A stretch of 64,000 nt of DNA from Paragorgia papillata (GCA_035771165.1 JAWNZC010000367.1:1274001-1338000); one strand, 5' to 3'; counted from the stretch's first letter, positions 21,940 to 33,485 are shown. Numbers and translations: made by a program. The notes: a model not told the origin generated them from the sequence alone.

Positions 21940-21999
21940 TTATATATAGGTCAGTTATATATAGGTCAGTTATATATAGGTCAGTTATATATAGGTCAG
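21940..21999. repeat. 15-bp tandem TTATATATAGGTCAG x4
   Basis: Four exact units directly after a degenerate GGGCAGCACCCGC. Confidence 0.95.
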
Positions 22000-22049
22000 T
22001 GGTGTCAAAATGTGGCCTAAAAATGCGTAGCTTGTATTCGCTAATGATC

Positions 22050-22765
22050 TCATGAATCATTAATGTTTGAGTGAAGGAACAAATGCGAGGGTTTTTCGGC
22101 CTCGTGCTTTCATTATTTTTTCTCGTGTTTAGAAATCACAGTGAAACATAAATTTAAGCGTAGTGGCTGTATTAACAACAGTTTTCCGGTTGACATTAAT
22201 AAAATGAACGCTATACACTCCTTTAAGGCAGCCTTGAGGCAATTTTTTGTAGACTCTAATAGATATCGATAATTTTGAAGTCCTATTATAATGTACATAT
22301 ATTATATTATTGCACTATATTATACTATTGTTAGTTGTTTTTATGTGATTTAAGTGCTTTTAGGATAATTTTTTATTGCAAATTTTAGAAATTGTTAACT
22401 TTTTCTTATTCATCATTTTATATTGTGATATTGGTAGTTATAGGTAGGAGGCCCACGGGTTTGTCAGTTTTTTAGCTGTTATGTGCATGTAAAAATCATT
22501 ATTATTGTTACCACGAGTTGTTGACATAGCTTCTTAACCGATCACGGTTTTTAGACTTTTTACACGCGTGCGTGACGGCAAGAGAAATGTTCCTAAAATA
22601 CTGTTGCAATTAAGTTCCACAACCTAATCAATTCATTTGATGAAATTTGGTGGAAACTTCCTGTTTTTAATTTGATATTGATTTCTGGTTTTTGAACAAC
22701 TAATAGAAAATATGATTCTCAGTCGAACACCAATCAAATTAAAGCAGGAAGTTTTTCAACGACCT
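22050..22765. repeat. Dispersed repeat B, copy 2 with LINE insertion
   Basis: Same block order as 20860-21110 but interrupted at about 22145-22503 by a LINE tail. Confidence 0.6.
22145..22503 (+). pseudogene. 5'-truncated LINE tail
   Basis: A plus-strand frame reads FPVDINKMNAIHSFKAALRQ then FFVDSNRYR, the extreme C-terminus typical of CR1/L2-type LINE ORF2. An AT-rich 3' UTR ending ATCATTATTATTGTTA follows. It is dead on arrival. Confidence 0.6.
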
Positions 22766-22784
22766 TCGTCAAACGAATTGGTCA

Positions 22785-22949
22785 AATAGCGAAGCGCACA
22801 GATGATGTCGAATTCATGTTTGTCTGAGTTTATAATTTATTCTTGCATTTCCAACAAAAGAAAATGGTCATTAGAAATCCCTCGAGGTTCAATTTCGGTT
22901 TCTTTGTCTGAGTTTTGGTTTATAAATAGTAACTGTGCGCTTCGCTATT
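22785..22949. mobile_element. MITE with AATAGCGAAGCGCACAG ends
   Basis: Inverted termini AATAGCGAAGCGCACAG / CTGTGCGCTTCGCTATT bound about 165 bp containing TTTGTCTGAGTTTATAATTT. A second copy, bloated by insertions, lies at about 47445-47990. Confidence 0.65.
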
Positions 22950-23630
22950 GAGAACTAACTCAACAACAAAACACTTGTGTTCACATTTTGAACACTTTTA
23001 TTGCTACGACAGTAATTATTTTAATTTTTTTTATTATATTTGCCCATATATAATTATAATTTGTAGTCTACAATTTGTTTTTTGTATGGTAGGGCTAGGG
23101 GTCTACTAGAAATCTGGATAGACTTTTTATTAAAACCCCTAGTTAAACAACTAATTACAATTTCTAATTACAGTCATATAATTATTTTTAAAAGAAAAGA
23201 AAAGAAAAGGAAATTTATTTATTTATTATGAAATTTACAAATGAGAAGAAAGAGAGAAAAAAGTTAAAGAAGATTAAGAAATATATGAAATATATGCAAA
23301 TTAGGTATATAATTAATACACAATGATGTGACTAAAATCTGGCAAAGAAAAATGCAATGTACCTTGAGACTCTAACCAAATAAAGCTATTTAAAGTAAGA
23401 GTTAAATCCCGAGAACGGAGGTATTAAGCCAGATACATCCTACGGCCCTCGGGACGTATCTGGATTAATACCGACGTTCGAGGGATTTAACTAACTTATT
23501 TCATGATTGTGGAGGTTTTGTACGAACAAAATCCGTATATTATTGTAGTTTAGCTTAAAGAGGGACTGTTTCATTATTTCAGTGTTTAATATTGTGATTA
23601 ACATGTGTTTTTCAATCTGATTAAAATAAA

Positions 23631-24229
23631 ATGTTATTCAGGGATGAGTCCGTATACTCATCGCAAAGCGGACGAGGGATGTATACATATACATCCCTCG
23701 TTTGTAGGGAACTACCAACAACGAAAACTACCAATGACCAACTACCACTAACGATCAACAACAACCAACTGCCAATAACGGCAAACTACCACCAACGACA
23801 AACTATTAACACCACCAATGACAAACTATTACTACCACCACCAACGACAAACTACTACTACTACCACCACCACCAACAACAACAACGACAAACTACCACC
23901 ACCACCAACGACAAACCACTACTACCACCAACGACAAACTACTACCACCACCAACGACAAACTACTACTACCACCACCAACGACAAACTACTACTTGGCA
24001 CCACCAACGACAAACTACCACCACCACCACCACCACCAACGACAAACCACTACTACCACCAACGACAAACTACTACTTGGCACCACCAACGACAAACTAC
24101 TACCACCACTAACGACAAACCACTACCACCACCAACGACAAACTACTACCATTACCAACAACAAACTACTACCTGGCACCACCAACGACAAACCTCTACC
24201 ACCACCACCTTTTGTTTTTTTGAAATCAG
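23631..24229 (+). CDS. Doubtful Thr/Asn/Gln/Tyr-rich ORF over a minisatellite
   Basis: An ATG-initiated frame runs 200 codons almost entirely through the minisatellite at 23721-24216. A plausible donor CAG|gtaaaa occurs at 24229. The next possible exon starts at 24317. Composition is what the repeat dictates; there is no domain and no clear promoter. It may be non-coding. Confidence 0.2.
23721..24216. repeat. Minisatellite of CAACGACAAACTAC(TAC)nCAC units
   Basis: About 20 units of 16-40 bp combine a constant CAACGACAAACTAC core with variable (CTA)n/(CCA)n spacers. Three units carry a TTGGCACCACC or CTGGCACCACC variant, suggesting higher-order duplication. Confidence 0.9.
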
Positions 24230-24316
24230 GTAAAACCGTAGTACTCGAGTAGTGTTTATATATTTACAAAACCTTTATTGAGTAGTTGTATCTTATGCTC
24301 ATTATCATTTCTTTAG

Positions 24317-24421
24317 GACGTAAAAGAGTACAACGAAGGAAACAGCGCGAAGTCTGAGGACGAGAACGATCTAAGTGACTTTCGTCAGCTGACATCGCTG
24401 TTTGGTCAAACCCACAAAGAC
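24317..24421 (+). CDS. Possible orphan exon, acidic, unknown gene
   Basis: Between a good acceptor (atttctttag|GACGTA) and donor (AAAGAC|gtgagt) lie exactly 35 phase-0 codons: DVKEYNEGNSAKSEDENDL then SDFRQLTSLFGQTHKD. Codon-like composition and clean splice sites suggest a real exon. The family was not recognised, and no confident neighbouring exon was found. Confidence 0.35.
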
Positions 24422-24679
24422 GTGAGTCTCTACTGCCTTCTTAATGACTTTAAAGAGCTATGCTTGCGTGAATAGCGGAAATTTATCTGGCTTCATGCAT
24501 TCAAACTATGTCTCCGTGGCTTTGACTCTAAGACCTCGTTCACACGATGCCGGTACGGAAGCATAGGCATAGCGGTAGATTATCGTTACGTTCCTGACAA
24601 CGGTTTCGAATGTGTCCACACGACTCCGGAACCTTCTGGTGTCCATCCAGTGTTATATACCGAGCTGTGCGCCGTTTAA

Positions 24680-25109
24680 AGGGTATTGGCAATAAAAATA
24701 AAGTTTGTTGTAATAGAAGATCTTTTACAACTTTTTCGTATCTTTCTTCGTTTGCAAGATATTTCAATTTGTTTAATATGTAAATGAGATGGGCTCTGAC
24801 ATCAAGAGCAGGGTACAGTATTTTGACACAAAGCAAAATCACTTATGAAATGTTTAGTGTCACAAGGCGGTTTTATGTCCACAGTTTCAAGTGATTTCGT
24901 TGAACAAATTTAGAGATATAACTGATTTTGCTACGTGTGAAAATACTTTACCCTTTACCCTTTACGTCAGAGATCATCTCATTTACATATTAAACAAATT
25001 GAAATATCTTGAAAACGAAGAAAGATACGAAAAAATTGTAAAGGATCTTTATTACAATTTTATGACTTCCTTCAAATTAGACAAACTTAATTTTTGTTGC
25101 CAATGTCCT
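24680..25109. mobile_element. piggyBac-like foldback MITE, copy 1 (TTAA)
   Basis: Inverted ends AGGGTATTGGCAATAAAAA / TTTTGTTGCCAATGTCCT with exact TTAA on both sides (24676-24679 and 25110-25113). The arms continue inward for about 110 bp (RAAGATATTTCAATTTG and its inverse). Overlapping 100- and 97-codon frames are the two arms translated and are not genes. Confidence 0.75.
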
Positions 25110-25847
25110 TTAAATAACCATGTCTCGTCAAAAGTAAATGAAAACGATGAGCAATTCAAAGAATATTATCTGACCAAAGCGTAGTGCAATCTAGGTTTAC
25201 GATTTAAGTCTCTCTGTTAGGAACTTGCCTTATTGACATAATCTTCTCCGATTTCCACTGGTTAGTCATTGGTATAATTTGAAAAACAGCAGTGAAAGTT
25301 CTTAACAGACGTTTTCTAAAGTCAAGAACACAAAGAAAGTTTGCCATATCTCTGAAACAAACGCCAGTCGCCAAATTATAGGAGCTGTAAATTTGGGAAT
25401 TGGGTCGTAAAACGGAGCAAAATAGTACAGGATGTTGTGTTCATGCACAACACCGCCAAGGATTCCGTTTTTATTTTGCAGAAATCGTCTGAAAACGGCG
25501 CTAAAAACTCACCAAGCGCGGTCGAAATTGTATGAAAACGTCACTCTAACCGGAGCGATCTGATTCACCGTGCATTTTTCTTCCATTCACTGTGGAAAAT
25601 TTTATTGCATTGCACGGCTCGGTCGCATTAAATCCAGTCTTTCTAAAACCTTACTAAGATTATCACAAAACGTTTTAATTTAAAACATTACTAAATGAAT
25701 AACGAGGATAGAACATTCCATCTTTTACCTCATCAAGATATTCTTACCATTTGCACTCATAAACATTCATTATTTGTATAATATCCGCCCTCGTTTGGTC
25801 AACATAAAACATAATAAACTGTATATAATTTTAATGCTTGCGTTATG

Positions 25848-25848
<1 letters not shown>

Positions 25849-25935
<87 letters not shown>
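25849..25935. repeat. (TCTG)n microsatellite, ~21 units
   Basis: An uninterrupted CTGT/TCTG run. The flanking frames inherit polymeric CLSV or TDRQ peptides from it. Confidence 0.97.
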
Positions 25936-26335
25936 AAAAACCCTGGGCACGAGGTTGCATTGGTGAGAAGAAGATGTTTGAATTATTTTGAACAAAAATA
26001 CTTGACCCATGCGCAGTAATCGGATTTTGTTTTGTTTCTTGTGAAAAGATGACCGAACTACAAGAAATAACCGATTCTTTTCAAAACAGAAATCAGGAGG
26101 CCAAGGCAACAAAAGCCTTAGTTTGTGTTTGGTCACCCGGCATTGTCCGCCCGCAATTAAAAACGTCGTTAAAGACTTAAAGTTCTTGACGTTGCCTCGT
26201 GCCCAGTCCTTTTCCGAGCTATGTATGTCTGTCGGCATTACGTCATCCATATATGAGCTACGTTGCCTTCGTTCAGCTTCAGAGCTTCTCGAAGTTCTTC
26301 CTCGACAGAAAATTAACGGTAAGAACAAATACATC

Positions 26336-26602
26336 ATGTCTTTACTTTGTCGTGGAAGTATTCATCAAGGTCATGAAGGTTTCAGTGGGCAGTCTCGAGG
26401 AAAGCAGTGCTCTTTCATGAGTTTATCGGCGCTGTTAACAGCACAAACTATTCCAGTTATCGAGTGGAACTCGACAACCATCGACAATGTCTTAGTTCAA
26501 GGAAACAACATGTACTTGAATGCTTTTAACAATGATCTCATTCCTCCTGAGGGATTTCTGTCGCTGAACAACTTACCAACTGTTGTTCCCACCAACATCT
26601 GA
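26336..26602 (+). pseudogene. Fragment of a C76-like cysteine-protease domain
   Basis: An 88-codon frame from an in-frame ATG: MSLLCRGSIHQGHEGF, SRGKQCSFMSLSALL, then IDNVLVQGNNMYLNAF. The order HQ..F..RG.QC..NSL/FMSL..L, then VL.(Q/S)G..(M/L)Y, is that of the herpesvirus tegument N-terminal protease fold (MEROPS C76-like), which also occurs in transposon-like animal proteins. The nucleophile would be the Cys of GKQC. The open frame extends upstream to 26123 without clear start or splice. The TGA at 26600 seems to cut the domain short, since similar residues continue beyond it. Assignment is from motif memory and is moderate at best; a host gene piece or a transposon passenger are both possible. 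Confidence 0.4.
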
Positions 26603-26814
26603 CTTGGATTTACGGAAATAATCTACAGTGGTTTTCTACGATGGATTCGTCATTCGTGCACAAAGCTGTATGTGGATACACTGTATATGTAATGAACTTT
26701 ATTATATGTCTTGCGAGTCCGAACTGGCGTATTGAACGCTGATTGGCTAACGTGCGAGTCCGTACTTTACCGTACGGACTCGGTGTACGGACCCGCACAA
26801 AAACAACATACAAA

Positions 26815-26940
26815 AAAAATTAAAAATTATAAAAATTAAAAATTAAAAAAAAATTAAATAAAAAAAAAAAAAAAAAATTATATTCTTAAAAATTATAAAA
26901 AAAAATAAATAAATTATATTCTTAAAAATTATATTCTTTT
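26815..26940. repeat. A/T low-complexity tract
   Basis: AAATTA-type tandem-like A/T sequence with a duplicated TTATATTCTTAAAAATTATA motif. Confidence 0.7.
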
Positions 26941-28378
26941 CAAAATGTTTTCCCTTTTGGTTGTTTTGTTGTCAATTATATCGAATCGCGACTATGAGAC
27001 CGCTCAGCCTCCGCTTGCGCTGACGTGCAGGAAGACGTACTGTAGACGATAATGTTTTCTCTAAATTATTTCCCGTTGTTGTGGAGACATATAATAAATT
27101 CCTTATTAACCTCACAAGCTCGGGGGCTCGGTCTGTACTCAAAAGATCTCAAGCAAAATATTTTCCCGTACGGACCTCGCGCTCGGTTAATAAGTACTTA
27201 GTACATGGCACTGTCTTCAAGAAATTATTCACCTCAGCTTTGTGAAAATTCAGTGGACAAAGGAATTGTTCACTTTGTGAAAATTCAGTGGACAGGTATG
27301 CAGTAAATACAATATTACAAGTTCTTTAGGAAAATAAAATACAGTGGTTGCAGTGGTGTATTCCCAAACGACAATTACAGTATATGTGGAGTTGTGGACA
27401 TGTGCAATGACTTAATATACATCACAAAGATCTCTTTGAAAGTATTGCATTCTCAACAAGAACTCCAATAAAAGTTAGACAATATAAACAATGGAGCAAC
27501 AAATACTGTAAACACCTGTTACATACCATTTCTGGTATTTATTTAGTCAGTGCCCATTTGTTTGGCGCTTGCTTTGCCATAACATATCAGACACTCCAGA
27601 TTCCACTGACAGCTTTGTCACGGTAAGAAGCATGATTTATAGTGACAGTGATTTATCATAAATTTGTTTACCAAACATCAACACATAGTCATAATGGATG
27701 TAGTATACTGTGTATGCAGTCAAAAGCTTTGCCAATTATATTCAGATACATTAAGTGATAGTTATCCCCGATTCGGCCCTACACCCGGTGAGGGTGCTAA
27801 TCTCGACATGCGTGGAGTCCACTTTACACGCGAGATGAAAAGCTGAAAGTAATTCTGAAACCTGTTTATATATATGTTATCAAATCCACAGCTTGTGCAG
27901 TTCGGATAGCAGGGTACTGGTACCTGTTAAATTATTCAAGCTCTACTTAAAACTTAAAAGAGAAAAACGAAGAAAAGGATAGTGAAAGAGTCTGTTGAGA
28001 TGGGCTAAGAAACAAACATTGAAATATAGTAACTTAAGTTAGATATACTGCCGAAAAAGAGAACGTAGGATAATGTAACGTTTCGAGCAAAGGCCCTTCG
28101 TCAGAGAGAAACGCGATTTAATATATCTTGAAGCGAAACCAGAGAACCAGAAGAAACCAAATGCCGTATGGTAAACAAAATCTCGTCACTCAGTGGTCTC
28201 AAAATCATTTTAAAGTTAACGGTAGGGGATTTGCATTTATTTAGTATTATAAATAATTATATTTATTTAGTATTTATATATTCTGTAAACGCCAAGAACG
28301 GTATACAGTTTCAGTATGCCTTGACCTTGTCCTTATGTTGTTTTCAAGTTTTCGCTTAACCTAAAACAATATACATAC
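26941..28378. other. Sequence without recognisable genes
   Basis: Holds a duplicated GTGAAAATTCAGTGGACA (27243-27300) and a CGTTTCGAGC..AAGGCCCTT motif near 28078 that also occurs near 8990. Short frames lack any family signal. Confidence 0.4.
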
Positions 28379-29385
28379 CAGGGGCGGATCTAGGAATTTT
28401 GATACCTTAGTCAAAGTTGCTGTGGACCCATATTTTTACGGGGGTCCGGGAAAATTTTTGAAATTTGGATCTCTGAAATGGCATTTCCTGCATTCTGACA
28501 GCACATTTGAGCAAAATTCCAAATGTTTTAAAACATGTTTTTAATGGACATTTTATCATTTTCAAGAAACATTTTATCTAAATTGGACTGATATTTTCTT
28601 GTTGTCTTAGAAACCTTGTGATAGTTTGAAGGTGTGTAAGGCTAAGTTTTTCCAGGAATGAGGGTGGGGAAATCCAATAAACAGTAGAGATCGAGATACA
28701 GTATGTGGTCACATTCTAATATAAAAAAGTTGACTGTTTCGCTCTATGTCAAAGTTCATCAGCATGCCTAGGAAACACCAGTTACATTGTTTCAGTCAGT
28801 GAATCCAACATGGACAGCCTGACGAACACACAAGTGAAGGTCTAGCTGAATTTAACATTCTGCATAACCCAGAGCAAGGTGGGGTACCTTCCATGGCTGT
28901 TGAGCCCCACCTACCCAGAGCTGTCTGGCTTTCAAATGCCTGATACTTGCCTTTTAAACCTCAACCCAAGCAGACAATGTCTGGTTAGGAGTCAGGAGAA
29001 GCTTTTGTTAATGACCATAATGGACATTACATGGACATACTGTAGACATGGAGAAGCTCAACTCTCTACATCATCCGAATCATTCTAACCCCCATCTAAT
29101 ATGCCACTACCCATCCCCCTACTAACCCATGTTACTATGAGCTGTCTAGTTTTCAGGCACCAGCAACCCAAGTTCAATTCCTGTCCAGTGCAATTATTAT
29201 CAGATTAAAATTTCATAATAGCCACATGTGAGAAGAATGCTTACTTGATGTATAACGATAATACATGGAAATTTGTAGTAATGTCATGTAGATATTTATT
29301 GCTTAGCTTTTGATCTGTTTCCCCAGGCCCAGACCTTATTTAACTTATGTTAAAAGTTATATGTTATTACTTATAATACTGTATG

Positions 29386-29388
<3 letters not shown>

Positions 29389-29451
<63 letters not shown>
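29389..29451. repeat. (TA)n microsatellite
   Basis: About 30 uninterrupted TA units inside the hAT-like element. Confidence 0.97.
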
Positions 29452-29454
<3 letters not shown>

Positions 29455-30121
29455 ATTAACTGACTTGTAATATGAACTGAGGACGAATGTATTATGTAAA
29501 CTACTGTGGAAAGGCAATCTGACTATGCATCATGATTATGACATACTAGTGAGTATCTAGAATTGAAACACTACTAAGTAGTGTTTATAGTACTACATGA
29601 AGCATTTAATAGCATTGGTTTATACCAGTGTGCTCAACGCAGATTATGCTAATATGATATGGAACGGATATCAACAAAGGTTAGGGAAGTATAAACATGA
29701 CAACAGACTAACATCGATATTGAATCCAGATTGATGAACTACTGTACCTATAAGCTTACCTTAGAGTGACATATGGCTTACTCTAGCTTGTCCACCTTCA
29801 TGTGTTGTGGCAAATAGATCGTCTCAGCACCGATGTCTTCCCAATCTTGGGAAATGCTCTCCGGCCACCAGTACTCGACAAGCACTGATTCTCACAGACA
29901 AATCAACATACAATTGCCGCAAAAGAACATCATCGCTGCTTTATAAAGCACACAACGCACAATCTAACAAGCTTGTAGAAGCCATGAATCGATCGAACAG
30001 AATTAGACTGAACGAAGACCCAGCAGACCGCATTTTGCAGGCTTCCGGTACGGCATACTTTCGGCAAAGCAATCAACCAATCAGATTCAACGATTTGCCT
30101 CGTTTTGGCCAATCACAATGG

Positions 30122-30375
30122 GTAAATCGGCCTAAATCCTGCAAAAATCTAAACCAGTCAGCGCTCGCGATTTGGCTGTTTTGGACCAATGAGAATGGCT
30201 AAATCGGCCTAAATCCTGCAAGATTCTAAACCGGGATTGGCTAAATCGGCCTAAATCCTGCAAAACACCTAAACCAGTCAGCGCTCGCAATTTATCTGGT
30301 TTGGACCAATCAGAATATCTAAATCGGCCCAAATCCTGCAAAAGTCTAAGCCAGTCAGCCCTCGCAATTTTTCTT
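30122..30375. repeat. Tandem TAAATCGGCCTAAATCCTGC, 4 units
   Basis: Units of about 45-75 bp alternate TAAATCGGCCTAAATCCTGC with ACCAGTCAGCGCTCGCAAT and GGACCAATCAGAAT. They generate the overlapping short frames on both strands. Confidence 0.8.
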
Positions 30376-30915
30376 GTTTAGACCAATTAGTAAGTTAATA
30401 TATGATGATATTTATAATTATTTCATAACAATTTTCACCTTAGTCATCTGACTTATTTGACTAACGCTAAATCCGCCCCTGACATACAGCTTCACCTTTT
30501 CGTGCTTTCCCTTTCCTCGTTCAAACCATAAGTCAGCTTAACTAAAGCTAACGTAAAACACTACCTTAAGCTTATGTAGACGTGATGTTTTTCATTGACT
30601 TTGCATGCACTTTTTATTGTTAAAAATACTCATGGGCTTTGTCGATTTTCTTGGCTATATTTCCACTATATTCAAAAAAGCATGTAAAAACAGGCGAGGG
30701 GTTGTTGCGTTTATGTATTTCTAGTTTGTAATTTAAGTCTGCTGTATTTAAATATAATTAAAAGAATTGAAAAAATGTGTACATACTATACTACAGTATG
30801 TCTGTTACAATTTATATAATCAATCCCAGGGTTCATTTGCGAAATTTTATAAAAAATTAGGCTTCCAACGGCTTTTGAGGCAGCACTTCCCTTGCGATAG
30901 TAACTTCTAGTTTTA

Positions 30916-31050
30916 AGGCTAGTTTCCACCCAGGAAAATCTTCCGCAGGATATAGGAGTGGACAGGAAAGTTTCCTTTGTGTTGCGACTGAGAGCTTGCC
31001 TCACAAGACAAAGAAAACTTGCGGCAGATTTTCCTGAGTGGAAACTAGCC
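30916..31050. mobile_element. Harbinger-like MITE, 135 bp (TTA)
   Basis: Inverted ends AGGCTAGTTTCCAC / GTGGAAACTAGCC lie between two TTA trinucleotides (30913-30915, 31051-31053). PIF/Harbinger elements duplicate TWA. There is an internal TCCGCAGGATA / TTGCGGCAGATTTTCCT inverted pair. Confidence 0.6.
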
Positions 31051-31264
31051 TTAATTACCGATATTGGGCCACCAAAACCGCATTATCATTTACTAGGGAA
31101 TTAATATAATAATTTATTTCTTATATAGCGCCATTTCGTCTACTAAACCAATAGCGCTTTACAATATTTACAACAAAGATAAAATTGATCACTAAAAACT
31201 AGTCTAAAATATAGTCATTATTTACAAATTGTAGGATAGATAATTGTACGATGGGGCCATGTCT

Positions 31265-31572
31265 AGGGGAGCACGGGTGGCGTATGCTGTTAGCGCGCTG
31301 CTTCTCACCAAAAGTTAAGCCCGGTTAGACGGTAGTACTTGGATGGGTGACCTCTTGGGAATGACACCGTTGTCGAGCTGGAAACTAATGTGAGTAGAGT
31401 TGTAGTTGATCTCTCCTGTGCTTCGAAGGTTTTTCACCGGGTTCTCCGGTTTTCCTCCCTCCACAAAACCAACACTTACATCATGGTAGTCATGTTCAAT
31501 TGGGGCATTTCGCTCTGTTTGACCACCAGTTGCTATAGGCAATAAAGTTAATAAATCTAAAATCTAAATCTA
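31265..31572 (+). mobile_element. 5S rRNA-derived SINE
   Basis: 31312-31370 (AGTTAAGCCCGGTTAGACGG, GTACTTGGATGGGTGACC, GGGAAT) is clearly derived from the 3' half of 5S rRNA with its internal promoter. A conserved-looking central body follows (TTCACCGGGTTCTCCGGTTT, CCTCCCTCCAC), then a tail of TCTAAA repeats (31549-31572). 5S-headed SINEs are classed as SINE3. It is not a functional 5S gene. Confidence 0.75.
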
Positions 31573-33224
31573 AGGGAAAATATTCGCGCCAAAGTTGAGA
31601 TTAAGACTGAAAGACAATTAATGCATTTGTGTTTGGTCTCCTACCGCGAGTTTTGGCAAAATTTACACCTTGAGATTGGCGTTGTAATTTTATATACCGC
31701 AATCGTGTGGCTTTCTGCACTTTTTTCACATTGGCTATTTCTATCACTTCGCAGACTGTGAAAAGACCTTTTGTCTTCTCTCCTGAGTTGAAGTTTGAAT
31801 AAAATATGGCTGGTAAGTAATAACCAAGATAACATTGATGTATAGGATATTTCGGCCCTCGGAATATATCTGGCTTAAAGCCGACGTTCGAGGTATTTAT
31901 CCGACTTAAAACATGATTGAAGAAGGTTTTCTAAAAAATAGCCTTTACCGAGTGTCGAAGGACATTGTTATGTCGAATGTTAACGGGATTTTATGAAATA
32001 ATAAGACTCCAAAGCAGTTTATTAAACAAACTTGAGAAGTACGTAAAGGTTCATTGAACACATACACAGACTTCTGCAAGCTTGTTTGAATAATTAGTCA
32101 GATGAATAATTAGTACCAGATATCATTACAGGATTGGGCATGCGTATTGATGCAGTATCAATCCCACATTTTATGCTCAACGTTCAGTGTAATAAAGTGC
32201 TGACTCAACCAACAGATTTTGATGATTTTCATTGGTTTGCCTTCCTCTCGTAAACTACGTGGGGCGAAAAGCAAACCCTTGCTCTCCTTCTCGGCTTCTC
32301 GTATGGTGGGCGCTACCGGCGTTACCATACGAGATAGTTGTAGCAGGCATCCTATGAATTGGGCAATTACAAATTCATAGCGATTATATATATATAATCC
32401 CAGGGCTTTATATATAATCCCTATGAATTTATAATGAGGGATTTATGGGATATAAATCCCTCAAAAAAACAAAGAAAACCGACTTGATTGTGTTTTAATC
32501 ATTTATATTGCCTCTGTGTTTTTACAGAACTTCTCCTGTGAAAACTGATTTTGTCATGCTACCGCCGTCTTGTGTTGCTTCGTTTCCGTCCACCACTAAA
32601 ACTCTCTTTCTCGCTCAACACCCATCCGAGAGAAACAAACTTCTTAGTGCTGAAATTCAGCGTAGATCCGGCCCCAACTCCTCGCAAAGTATTTAGCTCA
32701 CTTCGCAGCCATCTCGCTTGAATATTATTTTGAAAATAGCATCAATTAGCAATCACCGCAATCAGTCATCACCCACAACTTATGTGTCGTTGCTAAGCTA
32801 ACTTGTTAATCGCGTTTCCCGCGCAATTTTTCTACACTAAAAATAGAGGTTATAGTGCTTTTTTGTCCTTATTCGGGAGTAAATTATAACTATTGACCAC
32901 TGATACGGCTCAACAGAACATGGGAGAAAGGCCTTGGCATTTTTGTATCTACTGCGCATGCACTATGCTATCGACGGGTTGAGTACTTCGCAGCCAATGA
33001 GAATGCAGGGTTAAACGACAATGTACCGAATGTTAGCGGATGATGCCCTCGGAGCCAATGAAAATGCAGGGTGGCACAACAACTTACCGAGTGATAGCCG
33101 AATACTGTAGATCTGGTCGTTTTCCGAAGTGATTTTAAATTATAGCATACTTTGCCACGAATCTAATAGTTCGCGCTGAGTTGAGCACTGAATTGGCGAA
33201 TAGAAACACGATGAGAACGACAAG
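31573..33224. other. Sequence without recognisable genes
   Basis: 32385-32470 has repeated ATAATCCC(TATGAATT) motifs. 32985-33110 has two diverged units of about 70 bp sharing GCCAATGARAATGCAGGG. A short frame at 32508-32696 has no family signal. Confidence 0.4.
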
Positions 33225-33285
33225 TTGTGTCACTATATTGTTGTGTCACTATATTGTTGTGTCACTATATTGTTGTGTCTATATA
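33225..33285. repeat. 16-bp tandem TTGTGTCACTATATTG x3-4
   Basis: Three exact units plus a degenerate fourth. Confidence 0.9.
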
Positions 33286-33485
33286 GTGGGTTTGTATGTG
33301 TTCGCGCTGAATGTTGATCTAAAATGCGATCAGAGCGACATTTTGTGTTAATTAATAGTGTGTTGTGAATATGTCCTCGTCGTTTCGTGAAGTGATTTTA
33401 AAGCTAGTGTTTAGTGTATTGTGAATAGTTTGTTGTTTGCCTTTAAATATCCCTAATCTTAAAATGACAATTTTAGGTAAATTGG

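Larger units (their letters stand above)
28379..30481. mobile_element. Non-autonomous hAT-like element, 2.1 kb
   Basis: Begins CAGGGGCGGATCTAGGA and ends AAATCCGCCCCTG, flanked by direct repeat ACATAC (28373-28378 and 30482-30487). The left end matches the fragment at 37627-37657 plus 39125-39350. The CAGGGG..CCCCTG termini suit hAT; the visible duplication is 6 bp rather than the usual 8. No transposase frame is present. A (TA)n tract and a 4-unit tandem lie inside. Confidence 0.65.

Noticed and set aside
21940..21999. CRISPR-like array
   Set aside because: Four contiguous 15-bp units without spacers; an ordinary tandem repeat in a eukaryotic genome.
24540..25184. 100- and 97-codon frames sharing YEKxVKDL
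   Set aside because: The two inverted arms of a piggyBac-like MITE, translated.
25774..26337. Frames containing CLSVCLSV or TDRQTDRQ runs
   Set aside because: Produced by the (TCTG)n microsatellite.
29807..30202. 131-codon frame as a gene
   Set aside because: It falls inside the hAT-like element and its internal tandem repeats; no domain and the other strand is equally open.
31312..31370. Possible 5S rRNA gene
   Set aside because: Only part of 5S is recognisable and it continues into a SINE body and TCTAAA tail.
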